Shown here: positions 1 to 9,304 of the stretch, piece after piece | Layout of the letters: each line of letters starts with the position of its first letter | How positions within the stretch are numbered: the first letter of the stretch is position 1 | Source: Confluentibacter flavum | GTDB taxonomy: Bacteria > Bacteroidota > Bacteroidia > Flavobacteriales > Flavobacteriaceae | Direction of reading: 5' to 3' | NCBI RefSeq assembly: GCF_002843175.1 | Contig: NZ_PJEO01000028.1 | Span: forward strand, 1-64,000 | Length of the DNA stretch: 64,000 nt | Notes under the pieces: generated by a model | Database searches by the model: none | What the model was told of the DNA's origin: nothing | Seen by the model: the letters and a program-made list of their open reading frames with translations, nothing else | Translations under genes and position numbers: made by a program

Positions 1-978
1 ACCCGTTGTGCATTATGATTTAAAAGAAAAAAGTTGTCCATATTACTGATAATCAGTAAATTGTTTTAGCGATAAAACATTAATTATGAACAACTTAAAT
101 GCAAATTACGAAAGAATATTGGAAGTATTACAAAAAATATCAAAAGAACAACTTTTGGACTATCAAAGACGTCGACCGAAGCTGAGTGATTTGGAACTGA
201 TTTGTTTAAGCTTAACAGCTGAATTTATGGGAATAGATAGTGAGAATGATTTATTTAGAAAGCTCCCTGTCATTATTGCCTCAAAAATAGACAGGAGCGT
301 CTACAATCGAAGAAGACGGAAATTAGTAGGTTACATGGATGATATCCGATTAAGATTAGCCTCTCATTTTAATGAATTTGAAGATTATTTTATAGTGGAC
401 AGTATGCCTTTAGAGGTTTGTAAATTATCACGAAGTTCCCGTTCGAGAGTCTGTAAAGAGGATGCCTATGCTTTTCCTGACAAAGGCTATTGTGCCTCCC
501 AAGGTTCCAATTATTATGGTTATAAGCTGCACGCCGTCTGTTCTATTAAAGGTGTTTTTCAAAGTGTCGATTTGAGCCCTGCATCGGTACACGATGTCAA
601 TTACCTTAAGGACATTAAAGCACAAATGGGCGATTGCACTTTAATTGGAGATAGAGGGTATCTATCAGCAGAAATACAGCTCAATTTGTTTGAAACCTGT
701 AACATAAAGCTAAATACACCTATGAGAAGCAATCAAAAAGATTATAAAAAACAACCTTACATTTTCAGAAAAAAGAGAAAAAGAATAGAGACATTGTTCT
801 CACAATTATGTGACCAATTTATGATAAGACGTAATTATGCCAAGTCTTTTCGAGGATTTAAGACTAGGATCCTATCTAAAATAGCGGCCCTTACAACAAT
901 TCAATATATCAATAAGTTTATTTTTGATAGAAACATCAACAATATTAAAATTAGCATTATTTAAAATGCACAACGAGT
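1..978 (+). mobile_element. IS982-family insertion sequence
   Basis: A single transposase gene is framed by terminal inverted repeats. The left end reads ACCCGTTGTGCATT (1-14) and the reverse complement of 965-978 reads ACTCGTTGTGCATT, 13 of 14 identical. The ACCC start and total length just under 1 kb fit IS982. The left flank is outside the window, so a target-site duplication cannot be tested. The right end lies only 24 bp before the permease start codon, so the element has displaced whatever promoter that gene had. Confidence 0.88.
86..964 (+). CDS. IS982-family transposase
   Basis: A 292-residue DDE-type transposase catalysing cut-and-paste movement of the surrounding element. The DDE core is visible: FIVDSMPLEVCK around residues 103-114 carries the first Asp, LIGDRGYLS near 188-196 the second, and the KRIETLFSQLCDQF helix near 236-249 carries the Glu. 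The N-terminal 'LSDLELICLSLTAEF' segment is also typical of IS982 transposases. Length matches intact family members and no stop or frameshift is seen, so the element may still be active. It ends one base before the right inverted repeat. Confidence 0.9.
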   Translation: MNNLNANYERILEVLQKISKEQLLDYQRRRPKLSDLELICLSLTAEFMGIDSENDLFRKLPVIIASKIDRSVYNRRRRKLVGYMDDIRLRLASHFNEFEDYFIVDSMPLEVCKLSRSSRSRVCKEDAYAFPDKGYCASQGSNYYGYKLHAVCSIKGVFQSVDLSPASVHDVNYLKDIKAQMGDCTLIGDRGYLSAEIQLNLFETCNIKLNTPMRSNQKDYKKQPYIFRKKRKRIETLFSQLCDQFMIRRNYAKSFRGFKTRILSKIAALTTIQYINKFIFDRNINNIKISII

Positions 979-1002
979 TTTATTAACCAAAACCAACTAA
1001 AT

Positions 1003-2667
1003 ATGTCATCATCAGTTTTAGCCCTCTTAGCCTTTACACCTATTCTTGTAGCCGCCATTCTTTTGGTAGGGTTTAGATTACCAGCGAAAAAAGCAATGCC
1101 TCTGGCATTTTTTATTACGGTTGTAATAGCATATTTTGCATGGGATATTTCTTTGATACATTTATTGGCATCAAGCATTCAAGGCCTTTTTATTACTTTC
1201 GATATCCTATTTATAATTTTTGGAGCTATTGTACTCTTAAACATATTGAAATATTCTCGAGCGATTGTTGTAATACGTCAAGGTTTTACCAGCATAACTG
1301 AAGATAGGAGGATTCAAGTGGTCATAATAACTTGGCTATTTGGTTCCTTTATTGAAGGTGCAGCGGGTTTTGGAACCCCTGCAGCAATTGTAGCTCCTTT
1401 GTTAGTTGGACTTGGTTTCCCAACTTTTTGTGCGGTGATGTTGGGAATGATGGTGCAAAGTACAGCAGTAACCTTTGGAGCTGTTGGAACACCTATTTTG
1501 GTAGGTGTTAGTGGAGGAATTCAGAGCCCAGAATTAACAGCAGAGCTTACTAGTTCTGGTTTAGGGTTTGCAGATTATATTCAGTTGGTAACATCAGAAG
1601 TTGTTTTATTGCATGGTATCGCAGGAGTACTGATGCCTACATTAATGGTTTGTATGATGACTCGATTTTTTGGAAAAAATAAATCTTGGAAAGAAGGTCT
1701 GGAAGTGCTGCCCTTTACTCTTTTAGGCGGACTTGCTTTTGTTGTGCCTTATGCTATTACAGGAATATTTTTAGGTCCTGAATTCCCATCCCTTTTGGGT
1801 GCGTTGGTTGGAATTCCTATTGTTGTTTTTGCTGCTAAACGAGGTTTTTTAATGCCTAAAAAGGTTTGGAATTTTGAAGAAGAATCAAAATGGCCATCAC
1901 ATTGGATTGGTACGTTAAATGTTAAGTTAAATGTTGCTGATGAAAAAATAAAGATGTCTTTGATAAAAGCATGGGTACCATATGTATTGCTAGCCGTTTT
2001 ATTGGTTTTGTCAAGACTTACCCATTTACCTATAAAAAGTTGGTTGCTTAGTGTAAAAGTATCTTGGGCAGACATATTTGGCACTTCTATTTCAGCAGCT
2101 AGTACACCATTATACTTACCAGGAACTATTTTACTTGTGGTTAGTATAATAACCATTATGCTACATAAAATGAAGTTGAAAGCTGTAAAAACTGCTTTTT
2201 CTGAAAGTGCTAAGATGCTATTGGGTGCTGGTTTTGTATTAATATTTACAGTGCCTATGGTGCGAATTTATATTAATTCTGGTGTAAACCCATCAGATAT
2301 TCCAGGAATGCCAATTGCTATGGCAGAATTTGTTGCGGCCAAAGTCGGGAATATTTATCCGATGTTTGCCCCAACTATTGGAGCCCTTGGCGCATTTATT
2401 GCAGGTAGCAATACTGTAAGTAATTTAATGTTTTCACTTTTTCAATTTGGAGTAGCAACCAATTTAGCCATGCCTACAGTGGTTATTGTAGCACTGCAAG
2501 CTGTTGGAGCTGCTGCGGGTAATATGATAGCAATTCACAATATTGTGGCGGCTTCTGCAACCGTAGGGTTTTTAGGTAAAGAAGGGCTAATCCTTAAAAA
2601 AACGATTATACCAACGGTTTATTATTTGGTTGTAGTTGGAATTATAGGACTCATTCTTATAGCTTAA
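1003..2667 (+). CDS. LctP-family lactate/glycolate permease
   Basis: A 554-residue inner-membrane transporter of the LctP (LldP/GlcA) family, which imports L-lactate, D-lactate or glycolate with protons. Hydrophobic helices run from the N-terminus to the last residues. Family-typical stretches are FIEGAAGFGTPAAIVAPLL near residue 118, MMVQSTAVTFGAVGTP near 150 and GALGAFIAGSNTVSNLMF near 463. Length is normal. The ATG at 1003 follows an A-rich leader that directly abuts the IS element, so transcription must come from the IS or its junction. The adjoining glyoxylate-type enzymes make glycolate as likely a substrate as lactate; sequence alone does not decide. Confidence 0.9.
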   Translation: MSSSVLALLAFTPILVAAILLVGFRLPAKKAMPLAFFITVVIAYFAWDISLIHLLASSIQGLFITFDILFIIFGAIVLLNILKYSRAIVVIRQGFTSITEDRRIQVVIITWLFGSFIEGAAGFGTPAAIVAPLLVGLGFPTFCAVMLGMMVQSTAVTFGAVGTPILVGVSGGIQSPELTAELTSSGLGFADYIQLVTSEVVLLHGIAGVLMPTLMVCMMTRFFGKNKSWKEGLEVLPFTLLGGLAFVVPYAITGIFLGPEFPSLLGALVGIPIVVFAAKRGFLMPKKVWNFEEESKWPSHWIGTLNVKLNVADEKIKMSLIKAWVPYVLLAVLLVLSRLTHLPIKSWLLSVKVSWADIFGTSISAASTPLYLPGTILLVVSIITIMLHKMKLKAVKTAFSESAKMLLGAGFVLIFTVPMVRIYINSGVNPSDIPGMPIAMAEFVAAKVGNIYPMFAPTIGALGAFIAGSNTVSNLMFSLFQFGVATNLAMPTVVIVALQAVGAAAGNMIAIHNIVAASATVGFLGKEGLILKKTIIPTVYYLVVVGIIGLILIA

Positions 2668-2686
2668 ATTATAAAAGACAAAATTT

Positions 2687-3187
2687 ATGGAAAAAATAGG
2701 GTTTATCGGACTCGGCATTATGGGTCGTCCAATGGCTTTACATTTGCTAAAGGGTGGACATGAAGTAACTGTATTGCAAAGTAGTGCAGCAGTTAATGAG
2801 TTGCTATGTGCTGGAGCCCATGTGGTATATACACCCAAGGAAGTTGCAAAAGATAGTGATGTTATTATTACCTGTTTGCCTGATTCGCTCGAGGTTGAAA
2901 CCATTGTTTTAGGTAAGGATGGTATTATTGAAGGCATTTCAGAAGGAGATTTATACATAGATATGTCAACTATAGCACCTGCAACTGCTATTAAATTAGA
3001 TGGTAACTTTAAACCAGGATTAAAAATAGATTTACATAAAAAAGATATGAAGATTGCCTTAAGAACTGGAAAAGAAAATAACGCACCATTACCGGGTTCG
3101 GCACTAGTGGCAAAGCAAATGGATTTTTTGATAGAAAGGGGAGATGGCGCATTGGATCACAGTGCTTTGTCATTGTTATTGCAATAA
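2687..3187 (+). pseudogene. Internally deleted 2-hydroxy-3-oxopropionate (tartronate semialdehyde) reductase
   Basis: This 166-residue frame begins like an intact GarR/GlxR reductase: the NAD(P)-binding motif GFIGLGIMGRPM and, near residue 95, DMSTIAPAT. It then jumps directly to the C-terminal family segment NFKPGLKIDLHKKDMKIAL near residue 110. Intact enzymes have about 295 residues, so about 125-130 are missing in frame. The lost part holds the substrate loop and the catalytic lysine helix. The junction reads AIKLDG/NFKPG, where both parental segments would carry a similar 'LD' stretch, suggesting deletion between short direct repeats. The product would keep a dinucleotide fold but should be catalytically dead. 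It follows the permease by 19 bp. Confidence 0.85.
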
Positions 3188-3211
3188 ATAGTTTAGATTA
3201 ATTAGAATTAA

Positions 3212-3248
3212 AAAAGCGAACCAGAGAAATACTTGACTCGCTTTTATA
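3212..3248. terminator. Bidirectional terminator between convergent units
   Basis: AAAAGCGA (3212-3219) pairs with TCGCTTTT (3238-3245), with A and T runs on the two sides. It lies between the permease/reductase unit and the converging aminotransferase operon. The loop is rather long at 18 nt. Confidence 0.6.
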
Positions 3249-3266
3249 AAATCTTCTTAAAAAAAA

Positions 3267-4379
3267 TTAAATGATAGTTTTTAATGCTGATAATAGTATG
3301 TTTACATGATTGGCGTCCGAGCTTTCACCCATCAATCCTACACGCCATATCTTACCTGCAAAAGGACCTAATCCGCCTCCAATTTCTATATTATATTCAT
3401 TCAATAAACGACTTCGCACTTCAGCATCATTAACTCCTTCTGGTATTTTCACAGCATTTAGCATTGTTAGTCTGTATGGCTTTTCAACTAAAAATTCGAA
3501 TCCCATGGCTTCAAGTCCATCGCGCAAAAGCTCATGGTTTTTTTGATGTCTGGCAAAACGGTTTTCCAATCCTTCTTCCAAAACAATTCTAAGGGCTTCT
3601 CGCATCGCAAACATAGCAGATACAGGTGCTGTATGATGATACGCACGTTTAGCTCCAGCCCAGTAATTTTTAACCATACTCAAATCTAAAAACCAACTTT
3701 GCACTTTTGTTTTTCGATTGTCCAAAACATCAATAGCCGCCTGACTAAAAGTAACTGGCGATAGTCCCGGAGGTGCGCTTAAACATTTCTGACTTCCCGA
3801 GTACAAAGCATCAATACCCCATTCATCTACTTTTAGTTGTGTACCACAATAAGAAGTAACAGCATCAACAACTAAAAGTACCCCAGCAGCTTTGGCCAAT
3901 TTACTTATTTCTTCTAAAGGTTGTAAGACACCCGTTGAAGTTTCAGCATGAACAATGGCCAATAATTTAGGATTGCAACTTTCCAAAGCAGCTTTTACAT
4001 CGTCGGCTTGAATGGTAGTTCCCCAAGGTGCTTCTACTTTTATAACTTTGGCACCACAGCGTTCAGCAATGTCTGCCATACGTGTTCCAAATACCCCATG
4101 AATACATATAACTGCTTCGTCTCCGGGTTCTAACAAATTAACTAAGCAGGTTTCCATCCCAGCACTTCCTGGTGCTGATACCACAAATGTTAAAGGGTTT
4201 TTGGTCTGCATAGTTAATTGAGTCATGGCTTTTATATCATCCATAATCTCTAAAAACTCTGGATCTAAGTGCCCAATTAAAGGCGTTGACATGGCTCTTA
4301 AAACTCTTGGATTTGCATCACTTGGTCCAGGACCCATTAGAACTCTATTACTGGTTTTCATTTCGTTAAATGCACTCAT
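3267..4379 (-). CDS. Class V aminotransferase, alanine/serine-glyoxylate type
   Basis: A 370-residue PLP enzyme of the AGXT/SGAT group, moving an amino group from alanine, serine or similar donors to glyoxylate to give glycine. Visible features: N-terminal MGPGPSDANPRVLRAM (15-30), SAPGSAGME (68-76) as the PLP phosphate region, HAETSTG (144-150), DAVTSYCG with the PLP-ring Asp (172-179), and the Schiff-base lysine K198 in SGSQKCLSAPPG. It is the last gene of a minus-strand operon beside a glycolate-type dehydrogenase and a hydroxypyruvate-type reductase, which favours a role in glyoxylate/hydroxypyruvate turnover. Ureidoglycine-glyoxylate aminotransferase is a close relative and cannot be excluded, but no purine-degradation genes are nearby. 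Confidence 0.85.
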   Translation of the reverse strand: MSAFNEMKTSNRVLMGPGPSDANPRVLRAMSTPLIGHLDPEFLEIMDDIKAMTQLTMQTKNPLTFVVSAPGSAGMETCLVNLLEPGDEAVICIHGVFGTRMADIAERCGAKVIKVEAPWGTTIQADDVKAALESCNPKLLAIVHAETSTGVLQPLEEISKLAKAAGVLLVVDAVTSYCGTQLKVDEWGIDALYSGSQKCLSAPPGLSPVTFSQAAIDVLDNRKTKVQSWFLDLSMVKNYWAGAKRAYHHTAPVSAMFAMREALRIVLEEGLENRFARHQKNHELLRDGLEAMGFEFLVEKPYRLTMLNAVKIPEGVNDAEVRSRLLNEYNIEIGGGLGPFAGKIWRVGLMGESSDANHVNILLSALKTII

Positions 4380-4408
4380 ATTATTTTGGTTTTAATTATG
4401 AACTATTA

Positions 4409-7282
4409 TTATTTATTTTTTACAACTTTAATGACTTCTACAAAGTGTTTTGGTTTAGCACTTGAAAAATGTTCAATTTGATGCCTACAACTAAAGCCAC
4501 AGGCTACAAGGTCTTCATTTTTTTTCATTTTATCAATGGCAGGAAATAGAATTTCGCTACCTATTTTTTTAGAAAGATCGTAATGTTCTTTTTCATATCC
4601 AAAAGAACCTGCCATACCACAACATCCTGAGGGGATTTCGTTAACTTCGTGCCCAGAACTTTTTAAAAGCACTTTCATGGTATTGGTTCCATAAAGGGCT
4701 TTTTGATGGCAATGCCCATGAATGGAAACACTTTCTGAAACAGGTTCAAATTTAACATCCAATTTGCCTTGATCGAGTTCATTAGCCAAAAACACATCAA
4801 TCATCATGACGCCAGTTTTCATTTGTTCAGCTAGACTTTTATCCTTAATCATATCTGGAAAGTCATCATTTAAGGCAGAAGCACAACTTGGTTCGCAAAC
4901 AACTACTTTTAGTCCCTGATCTAAATATTGTTTTAGACCTTCCAGGGTTTTAGCGCCTTCTTTTTTTGCATCTCTTAAAAAACCATGAGAGATTTTTGGT
5001 CGCTGACAACAACCCACGTTTGCCAATAAAACTTCATAACCACATCCACTTAATAATTCATAAGCGGAAATTCCGATTTGAGGCTCATGATAATTTAAGT
5101 ATGTGTCTGCAAACAATACTACCTTTTTGTTACCAATATTGTTTTTTGATGTGTTTTTTTCAAACCACTTATAAAAAGGTTCTTTAGCAAAATCAGGTAA
5201 TGTCCTTCTTTTGTCAAACTTAGCAGTCTTTTCTAAAATGGTTTTGAATACTATATTTTTTTGAATACCATTTACTATACCAGCTTTCCATCCAGCAATG
5301 TTTGCCGCTGCTTTAGATGAATCTCTAATCAGCTTATCTCTAAATGAGATCCCATTAGCATCATAGTACATTTGAAGCGTGTCGCTTTTCATTTTAGCCA
5401 TATCGACATTACTCGGGCATTCAGATTTACAAGCTTTACATGATAGGCACAAATCCATAACTTCATGAAGTCGCTGACTAGAAAGTCCATCTTTGAATTG
5501 ATTGGACATGGCCATTCTTAGCGCGTTGGCTCTGCCTCTTGTAGAATGCTCTTCATCTCGGGTAGCTTTAAAGCTAGGACACATAGTACCGCCTAACACC
5601 TTGCGACATTCGCCAACCCCAGTACACATATGTACGGAAGCAGCAAAACCTTCTTCAGCTTCATAAGCGTATTCCGTTTTTATATCTTCATCTTTGTAAG
5701 CCGTACCGTATCGTAAATTATGTTCGATAGTTTGTGCTTCAACAATTTTCCCTGGATTCATTAAATTATCTGGGTCAAATAACTTTTTGATTTCAATAAA
5801 AACATTGTATAATGTATCTCCAAAAAAACGTTTATTATATGCGCTTCTTACTAATCCATCGCCGTGCTCGCCACTCCATGATCCTTTGTATTTCATAACA
5901 AGCTCAAAAGTATCGTCGGTAATATTTTTTAAGCGCTCAATATCTTCAGCCAATCTTAGGTCTAAAATGGGACGTACATGGATAACACCTACACTGGCAT
6001 GCGCATACATAGCCGCTTTTGTGCCATGTTTTTCACAGACTTTCAGCACTTCATCAATATATTGTGGCAAATGTTGGGAAGGAATCCCTGCATCTTCAAT
6101 AAATGCCAAAGGTTTTTTATTGCCTTTGATACCAAGCATCAAACCTAGACCTTTCTTTCGGATGACCCATACATCTTCATAAGACTTACCATCTGGAAAC
6201 AAAGGATAGGCATAACCAAACCCATCTGCTTTTAGTTTTGCTATCATCTTATTGGGTCTGTCCATAACATCCGAATAAGAATCAGCATAAAACTCTACAA
6301 TTAAAATAGCTTCTGGATTGCCCTCAATAAAATTGCAATGGTGTTTTGTTGTTAGATTTTCTCTGCTTAAATCAATAACCGTTTTGTCTAAAATTTCAAC
6401 TGCTGAAGGATTGAATGGCAACATGGTCTCAACAGCTGAAATGGCTTCCAGTAAATTATTAAAGTGAACCACGCAAACTGACTTATACTTGGGAAGATCA
6501 ACCAGATTGAGTTTTAATTCAAGAGTAGTGGCTAAAGTACCTTCACTGCCACAAACCAGTTTTGCTAAATTCCATTGATTGGTATATACAAATTCGTCTA
6601 GGTTGTAACCGCCAACGCGACGCATCACTTTTGGGAAACGCTCTTTTATTTCTTCGGAATGGGTGTGAATAAGGTTTTTAATGGTTTTATAAATGGCACC
6701 TTCACGATTGGGTTGATTAGACTTTTCTAGATATGCTTCTTCTGAATAATTTTTAAAAAGCATGTTGGTGCCATCTGCTAAAAGTACAGATGCTTCCAAT
6801 ACATGGTCAACGGTTTTTCCGTATAAAATACTTTTTGTGCCAGATGAATTGTTACCCACCATACCTCCAATATTAGCTCTACTGCTGGTTGCTGGGTCTG
6901 GTGCAAAATGAAGTCCATATTGTTTTAAAACATCATTTAAATCGTCTCTAACCATTCCAGGTTGAACACGCACCCATTTTTCTGTCTCATTAATCTCAAG
7001 GATACGGTTCATGTATTTTGAAAAATCTAAAATCATAGATTCTCCAACAGTTTGACCTGCTAAACTAGTACCAGCGCCTCTTGGAAGAATGGTTATGCCA
7101 TTTTCAGAAGCTAATTTAATAGCCAATCTTACATCATCATTGGTTTTAGGTAAAACAATAGCAATAGGTTTTATTTGATAAATGCTGGCGTCTGTAGCAT
7201 ACATACCCAAGGAATAGTCATCTAATAAGAGATCGCCTTCAATGCGTGTGTTTAGATTGGTGAAAAGTTTTTTCATATTCAA
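4409..7282 (-). CDS. FAD/FeS fused glycolate or D-lactate dehydrogenase (GlcD-GlcF type)
   Basis: A 957-residue fusion oxidising a 2-hydroxy acid (D-lactate, glycolate or D-2-hydroxyglutarate) and passing electrons to the quinone pool. The N-terminal FAD_binding_4 domain has RGAGTSLAGQTVG (68-80) and NIGGMVGNNSSGTKS near 140. A flavin-oxidase C domain follows, with GEHGDGLVR. Then comes a ferredoxin-like region with CTGVGECRKVLGGTMCPSF (about 551-569) and CLSCKACKSECPSNVD (about 611-626), and two CCG domains (CEPSCAS, HGHCHQKALYG, PSGCCGMAGSFGYE). This is the YdiJ-like architecture, in which the GlcD- and GlcF-like halves are one polypeptide. It lies 29 bp upstream of the aminotransferase and 21 bp downstream of the dehydrogenase gene. 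The substrate is inferred from context only. Confidence 0.88.
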   Translation of the reverse strand: MNMKKLFTNLNTRIEGDLLLDDYSLGMYATDASIYQIKPIAIVLPKTNDDVRLAIKLASENGITILPRGAGTSLAGQTVGESMILDFSKYMNRILEINETEKWVRVQPGMVRDDLNDVLKQYGLHFAPDPATSSRANIGGMVGNNSSGTKSILYGKTVDHVLEASVLLADGTNMLFKNYSEEAYLEKSNQPNREGAIYKTIKNLIHTHSEEIKERFPKVMRRVGGYNLDEFVYTNQWNLAKLVCGSEGTLATTLELKLNLVDLPKYKSVCVVHFNNLLEAISAVETMLPFNPSAVEILDKTVIDLSRENLTTKHHCNFIEGNPEAILIVEFYADSYSDVMDRPNKMIAKLKADGFGYAYPLFPDGKSYEDVWVIRKKGLGLMLGIKGNKKPLAFIEDAGIPSQHLPQYIDEVLKVCEKHGTKAAMYAHASVGVIHVRPILDLRLAEDIERLKNITDDTFELVMKYKGSWSGEHGDGLVRSAYNKRFFGDTLYNVFIEIKKLFDPDNLMNPGKIVEAQTIEHNLRYGTAYKDEDIKTEYAYEAEEGFAASVHMCTGVGECRKVLGGTMCPSFKATRDEEHSTRGRANALRMAMSNQFKDGLSSQRLHEVMDLCLSCKACKSECPSNVDMAKMKSDTLQMYYDANGISFRDKLIRDSSKAAANIAGWKAGIVNGIQKNIVFKTILEKTAKFDKRRTLPDFAKEPFYKWFEKNTSKNNIGNKKVVLFADTYLNYHEPQIGISAYELLSGCGYEVLLANVGCCQRPKISHGFLRDAKKEGAKTLEGLKQYLDQGLKVVVCEPSCASALNDDFPDMIKDKSLAEQMKTGVMMIDVFLANELDQGKLDVKFEPVSESVSIHGHCHQKALYGTNTMKVLLKSSGHEVNEIPSGCCGMAGSFGYEKEHYDLSKKIGSEILFPAIDKMKKNEDLVACGFSCRHQIEHFSSAKPKHFVEVIKVVKNK

Positions 7283-7303
7283 TTTTAAACGCTTCTAACG
7301 GTT

Positions 7304-8269
7304 TTATAGATTGACTACATTGATTGGTTTGCCATCAAGAAATGCTCTTAAATTTTTTATAGTAGTATTCATTAATCGGGTTCTTGATTCTTTAGGTGCC
7401 CAAGCAATATGTGGTGTTATGATGCAGTTTTTGGCACCCAATAACACATTATCAGCATTAATTGGCTCTACTGAAGCAACATCTAATGCTGCTCCTGCTA
7501 CTTTGCCTTTGTTCAACTCATTTTTTAAATCTTCTTCAACAATCAAAGAACCTCTAGATGTGTTGATAATCATCACGCCATCTTTCATTTTAGCAATATT
7601 GGCTTTATTGATAATGCCTTTGGTTTCTTCAAAAAGCGGACAGTGTAAACTGATAATATCCGATGTTTTGAATAATTCATCCAATGAAACATACTTACAG
7701 GTGTCGGATTCCAGTGCTGGATTTTTACTTCTGTTATAGGCTAAAATATTCAACCCAAATGCTTGAGCCATTTTAGCTGTGGCTTGTCCTATTCTGCCAA
7801 AACCAATAATACCCATGGTTTTTCCTGCCAATTCAATAAGCGGATAGTTCCAAAAGCAAAAATCAGGATTTTTGGTCCAATCGCCATTTTGAACTGCTCT
7901 GGCATGTTCGCCAACATGATGGCACATTTCAAGCAATAATGCCATAGTAAATTGTGCTACGGCTTGAGTGCCATAGGAAGGAATATTAGTAACCTTGATG
8001 CCTTGTTCTTTAGCAGACACAACATCTACAACATTGTACCCAGTAGCCAAAACACCAATGTATTTAACCGAAGGTGTTTTTTCAAGTACATCTTTGGGTA
8101 ATGGTGTTTTGTTGGTAAATATAATTTCGGCATCTCCAATGGCTTTTATGACCTCTTCATGTTTGAAGTCTGTTCTATCATGAACTACCAATTCACCGTG
8201 TTGTTCAATTCCTTCCCAACTTAAGTCTCCGGGATTCAATGTGTAACCATCTAATATTACTATTTTCAT
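7304..8269 (-). CDS. D-2-hydroxyacid dehydrogenase (hydroxypyruvate/glyoxylate reductase-like)
   Basis: A 321-residue NAD(P)-dependent D-isomer dehydrogenase. The Rossmann motif GIIGFGRIGQATAKMA lies near 153-168. The catalytic Arg is in NTSRGSLI (about 237), Glu in the VEPI segment (about 268) and His in TPHIAW (about 287). Length and order match glycerate dehydrogenase (HprA). With a glyoxylate aminotransferase in the operon, hydroxypyruvate to D-glycerate is the most economical assignment; formate or phosphoglycerate activity is less likely because there is no ACT domain. It sits 19 bp downstream of the isomerase-like gene. Confidence 0.82.
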   Translation of the reverse strand: MKIVILDGYTLNPGDLSWEGIEQHGELVVHDRTDFKHEEVIKAIGDAEIIFTNKTPLPKDVLEKTPSVKYIGVLATGYNVVDVVSAKEQGIKVTNIPSYGTQAVAQFTMALLLEMCHHVGEHARAVQNGDWTKNPDFCFWNYPLIELAGKTMGIIGFGRIGQATAKMAQAFGLNILAYNRSKNPALESDTCKYVSLDELFKTSDIISLHCPLFEETKGIINKANIAKMKDGVMIINTSRGSLIVEEDLKNELNKGKVAGAALDVASVEPINADNVLLGAKNCIITPHIAWAPKESRTRLMNTTIKNLRAFLDGKPINVVNL

Positions 8270-8288
8270 TGATTATTGTTTTAAAAAA

Positions 8289-9200
8289 TTAAACTAAAGT
8301 CCAAGCTAGATTTAAGGTTCTTTTGGCATTAGCGATTACAATATCAGGATCTTCATCGCCAACAGGGCGTACTTCAAAGCTTAAGAATCCTCGATTTTCA
8401 GGGTTCAGAAATCCCACTTCTAGAAGCACTTTTAAGTATTCTACCAATTCTTCCACATCATTTTCCCCTCCTGGATATCCAAAGCGTGGATGTAAGTCTC
8501 CATAGGCTGGGTCTACATTATTATTCATTAAACAGTTTCCCATGTGTGCATGTGTAATGAAATCTTTATTTGGCACAATAGATTCTCTGATAGTTTCATG
8601 AATCAGAGGAATATGGCTTAAATCGACCATCAGCCCAAAATTATCATAATCCTCTCTAACGGCTTCAGCATATCGTTTTGCTAAAGGTGCGGGACCAACA
8701 AGTGCGCATTTATCAACATCGTAATCAAAAATTTCATGTGCAATTTTCATATGGCCTTTAGACTTTGCATAAGCACAGATTTCTTTTGTAGAATCTACCA
8801 AAGCTTGAAATGAAGCTTCTTTGGTTTCTTCTTTATAATTGCCACTTAAAAAACCAAATCCTTCGGCTCCAATTTCATAAGCTTCGTCAATTCCTGCCTT
8901 TAAATTGCTTATAGCTTCTTGTCGTTTTGATTCATCTAAATGGTTGATGTTCATGCCCGTTGTCAAAAGTCTGGGTTGACCTCCGTATGCTATGGAAAGA
9001 TGCGATGAATCAAGCATTTTTTTTACATTAGCTCGTGTATCATCATCCTTTATCCAAGTAATTTCAATAGCGTCAAAATAATCGTCAAGGATTATTTTTT
9101 TTATGGTTTCTTCAATGGGACCTTCCCCTTTAATGGTTGTGGGATATGCCATAAAATGAACAAGTCCTATTTTGGCATACTTGTGAATTGATTCTATCAT
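8289..9200 (-). CDS. Sugar phosphate isomerase/epimerase (hydroxypyruvate isomerase-like TIM barrel)
   Basis: A xylose-isomerase-like/AP-endonuclease-2 fold protein, 303 residues from the start chosen here. The open frame runs 17 codons further upstream, but M18 (MIESIHKYAKIGLVHFMAYP) is where the barrel begins and follows an A-rich leader. Metal-site candidates typical of the fold are HEIFDYD, MVDLSHIPLIH, HAHMGNC and the late FEVRP. It is the first gene of the hydroxy-acid operon. Hydroxypyruvate isomerase, tagatose epimerase and inositol-type isomerases all share this fold, so the reaction is uncertain; hydroxypyruvate/tartronate semialdehyde interconversion would suit the reductase relic next door. 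Confidence 0.7.
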   Translation of the reverse strand: MIESIHKYAKIGLVHFMAYPTTIKGEGPIEETIKKIILDDYFDAIEITWIKDDDTRANVKKMLDSSHLSIAYGGQPRLLTTGMNINHLDESKRQEAISNLKAGIDEAYEIGAEGFGFLSGNYKEETKEASFQALVDSTKEICAYAKSKGHMKIAHEIFDYDVDKCALVGPAPLAKRYAEAVREDYDNFGLMVDLSHIPLIHETIRESIVPNKDFITHAHMGNCLMNNNVDPAYGDLHPRFGYPGGENDVEELVEYLKVLLEVGFLNPENRGFLSFEVRPVGDEDPDIVIANAKRTLNLAWTLV

Positions 9201-9304
9201 TTTTATTGTTTGATTTTTATGATTGGCTCTAAATATAAATAAATGATTCAAATTATCTATCTTGAGCTTACATGCAATTCCTTTTTATCTTCCTCTACTA
9301 AACT

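Noticed and set aside
957-1178. 73-codon minus-strand frame across the IS/permease junction
   Set aside because: It is antisense to the permease start with no independent support.
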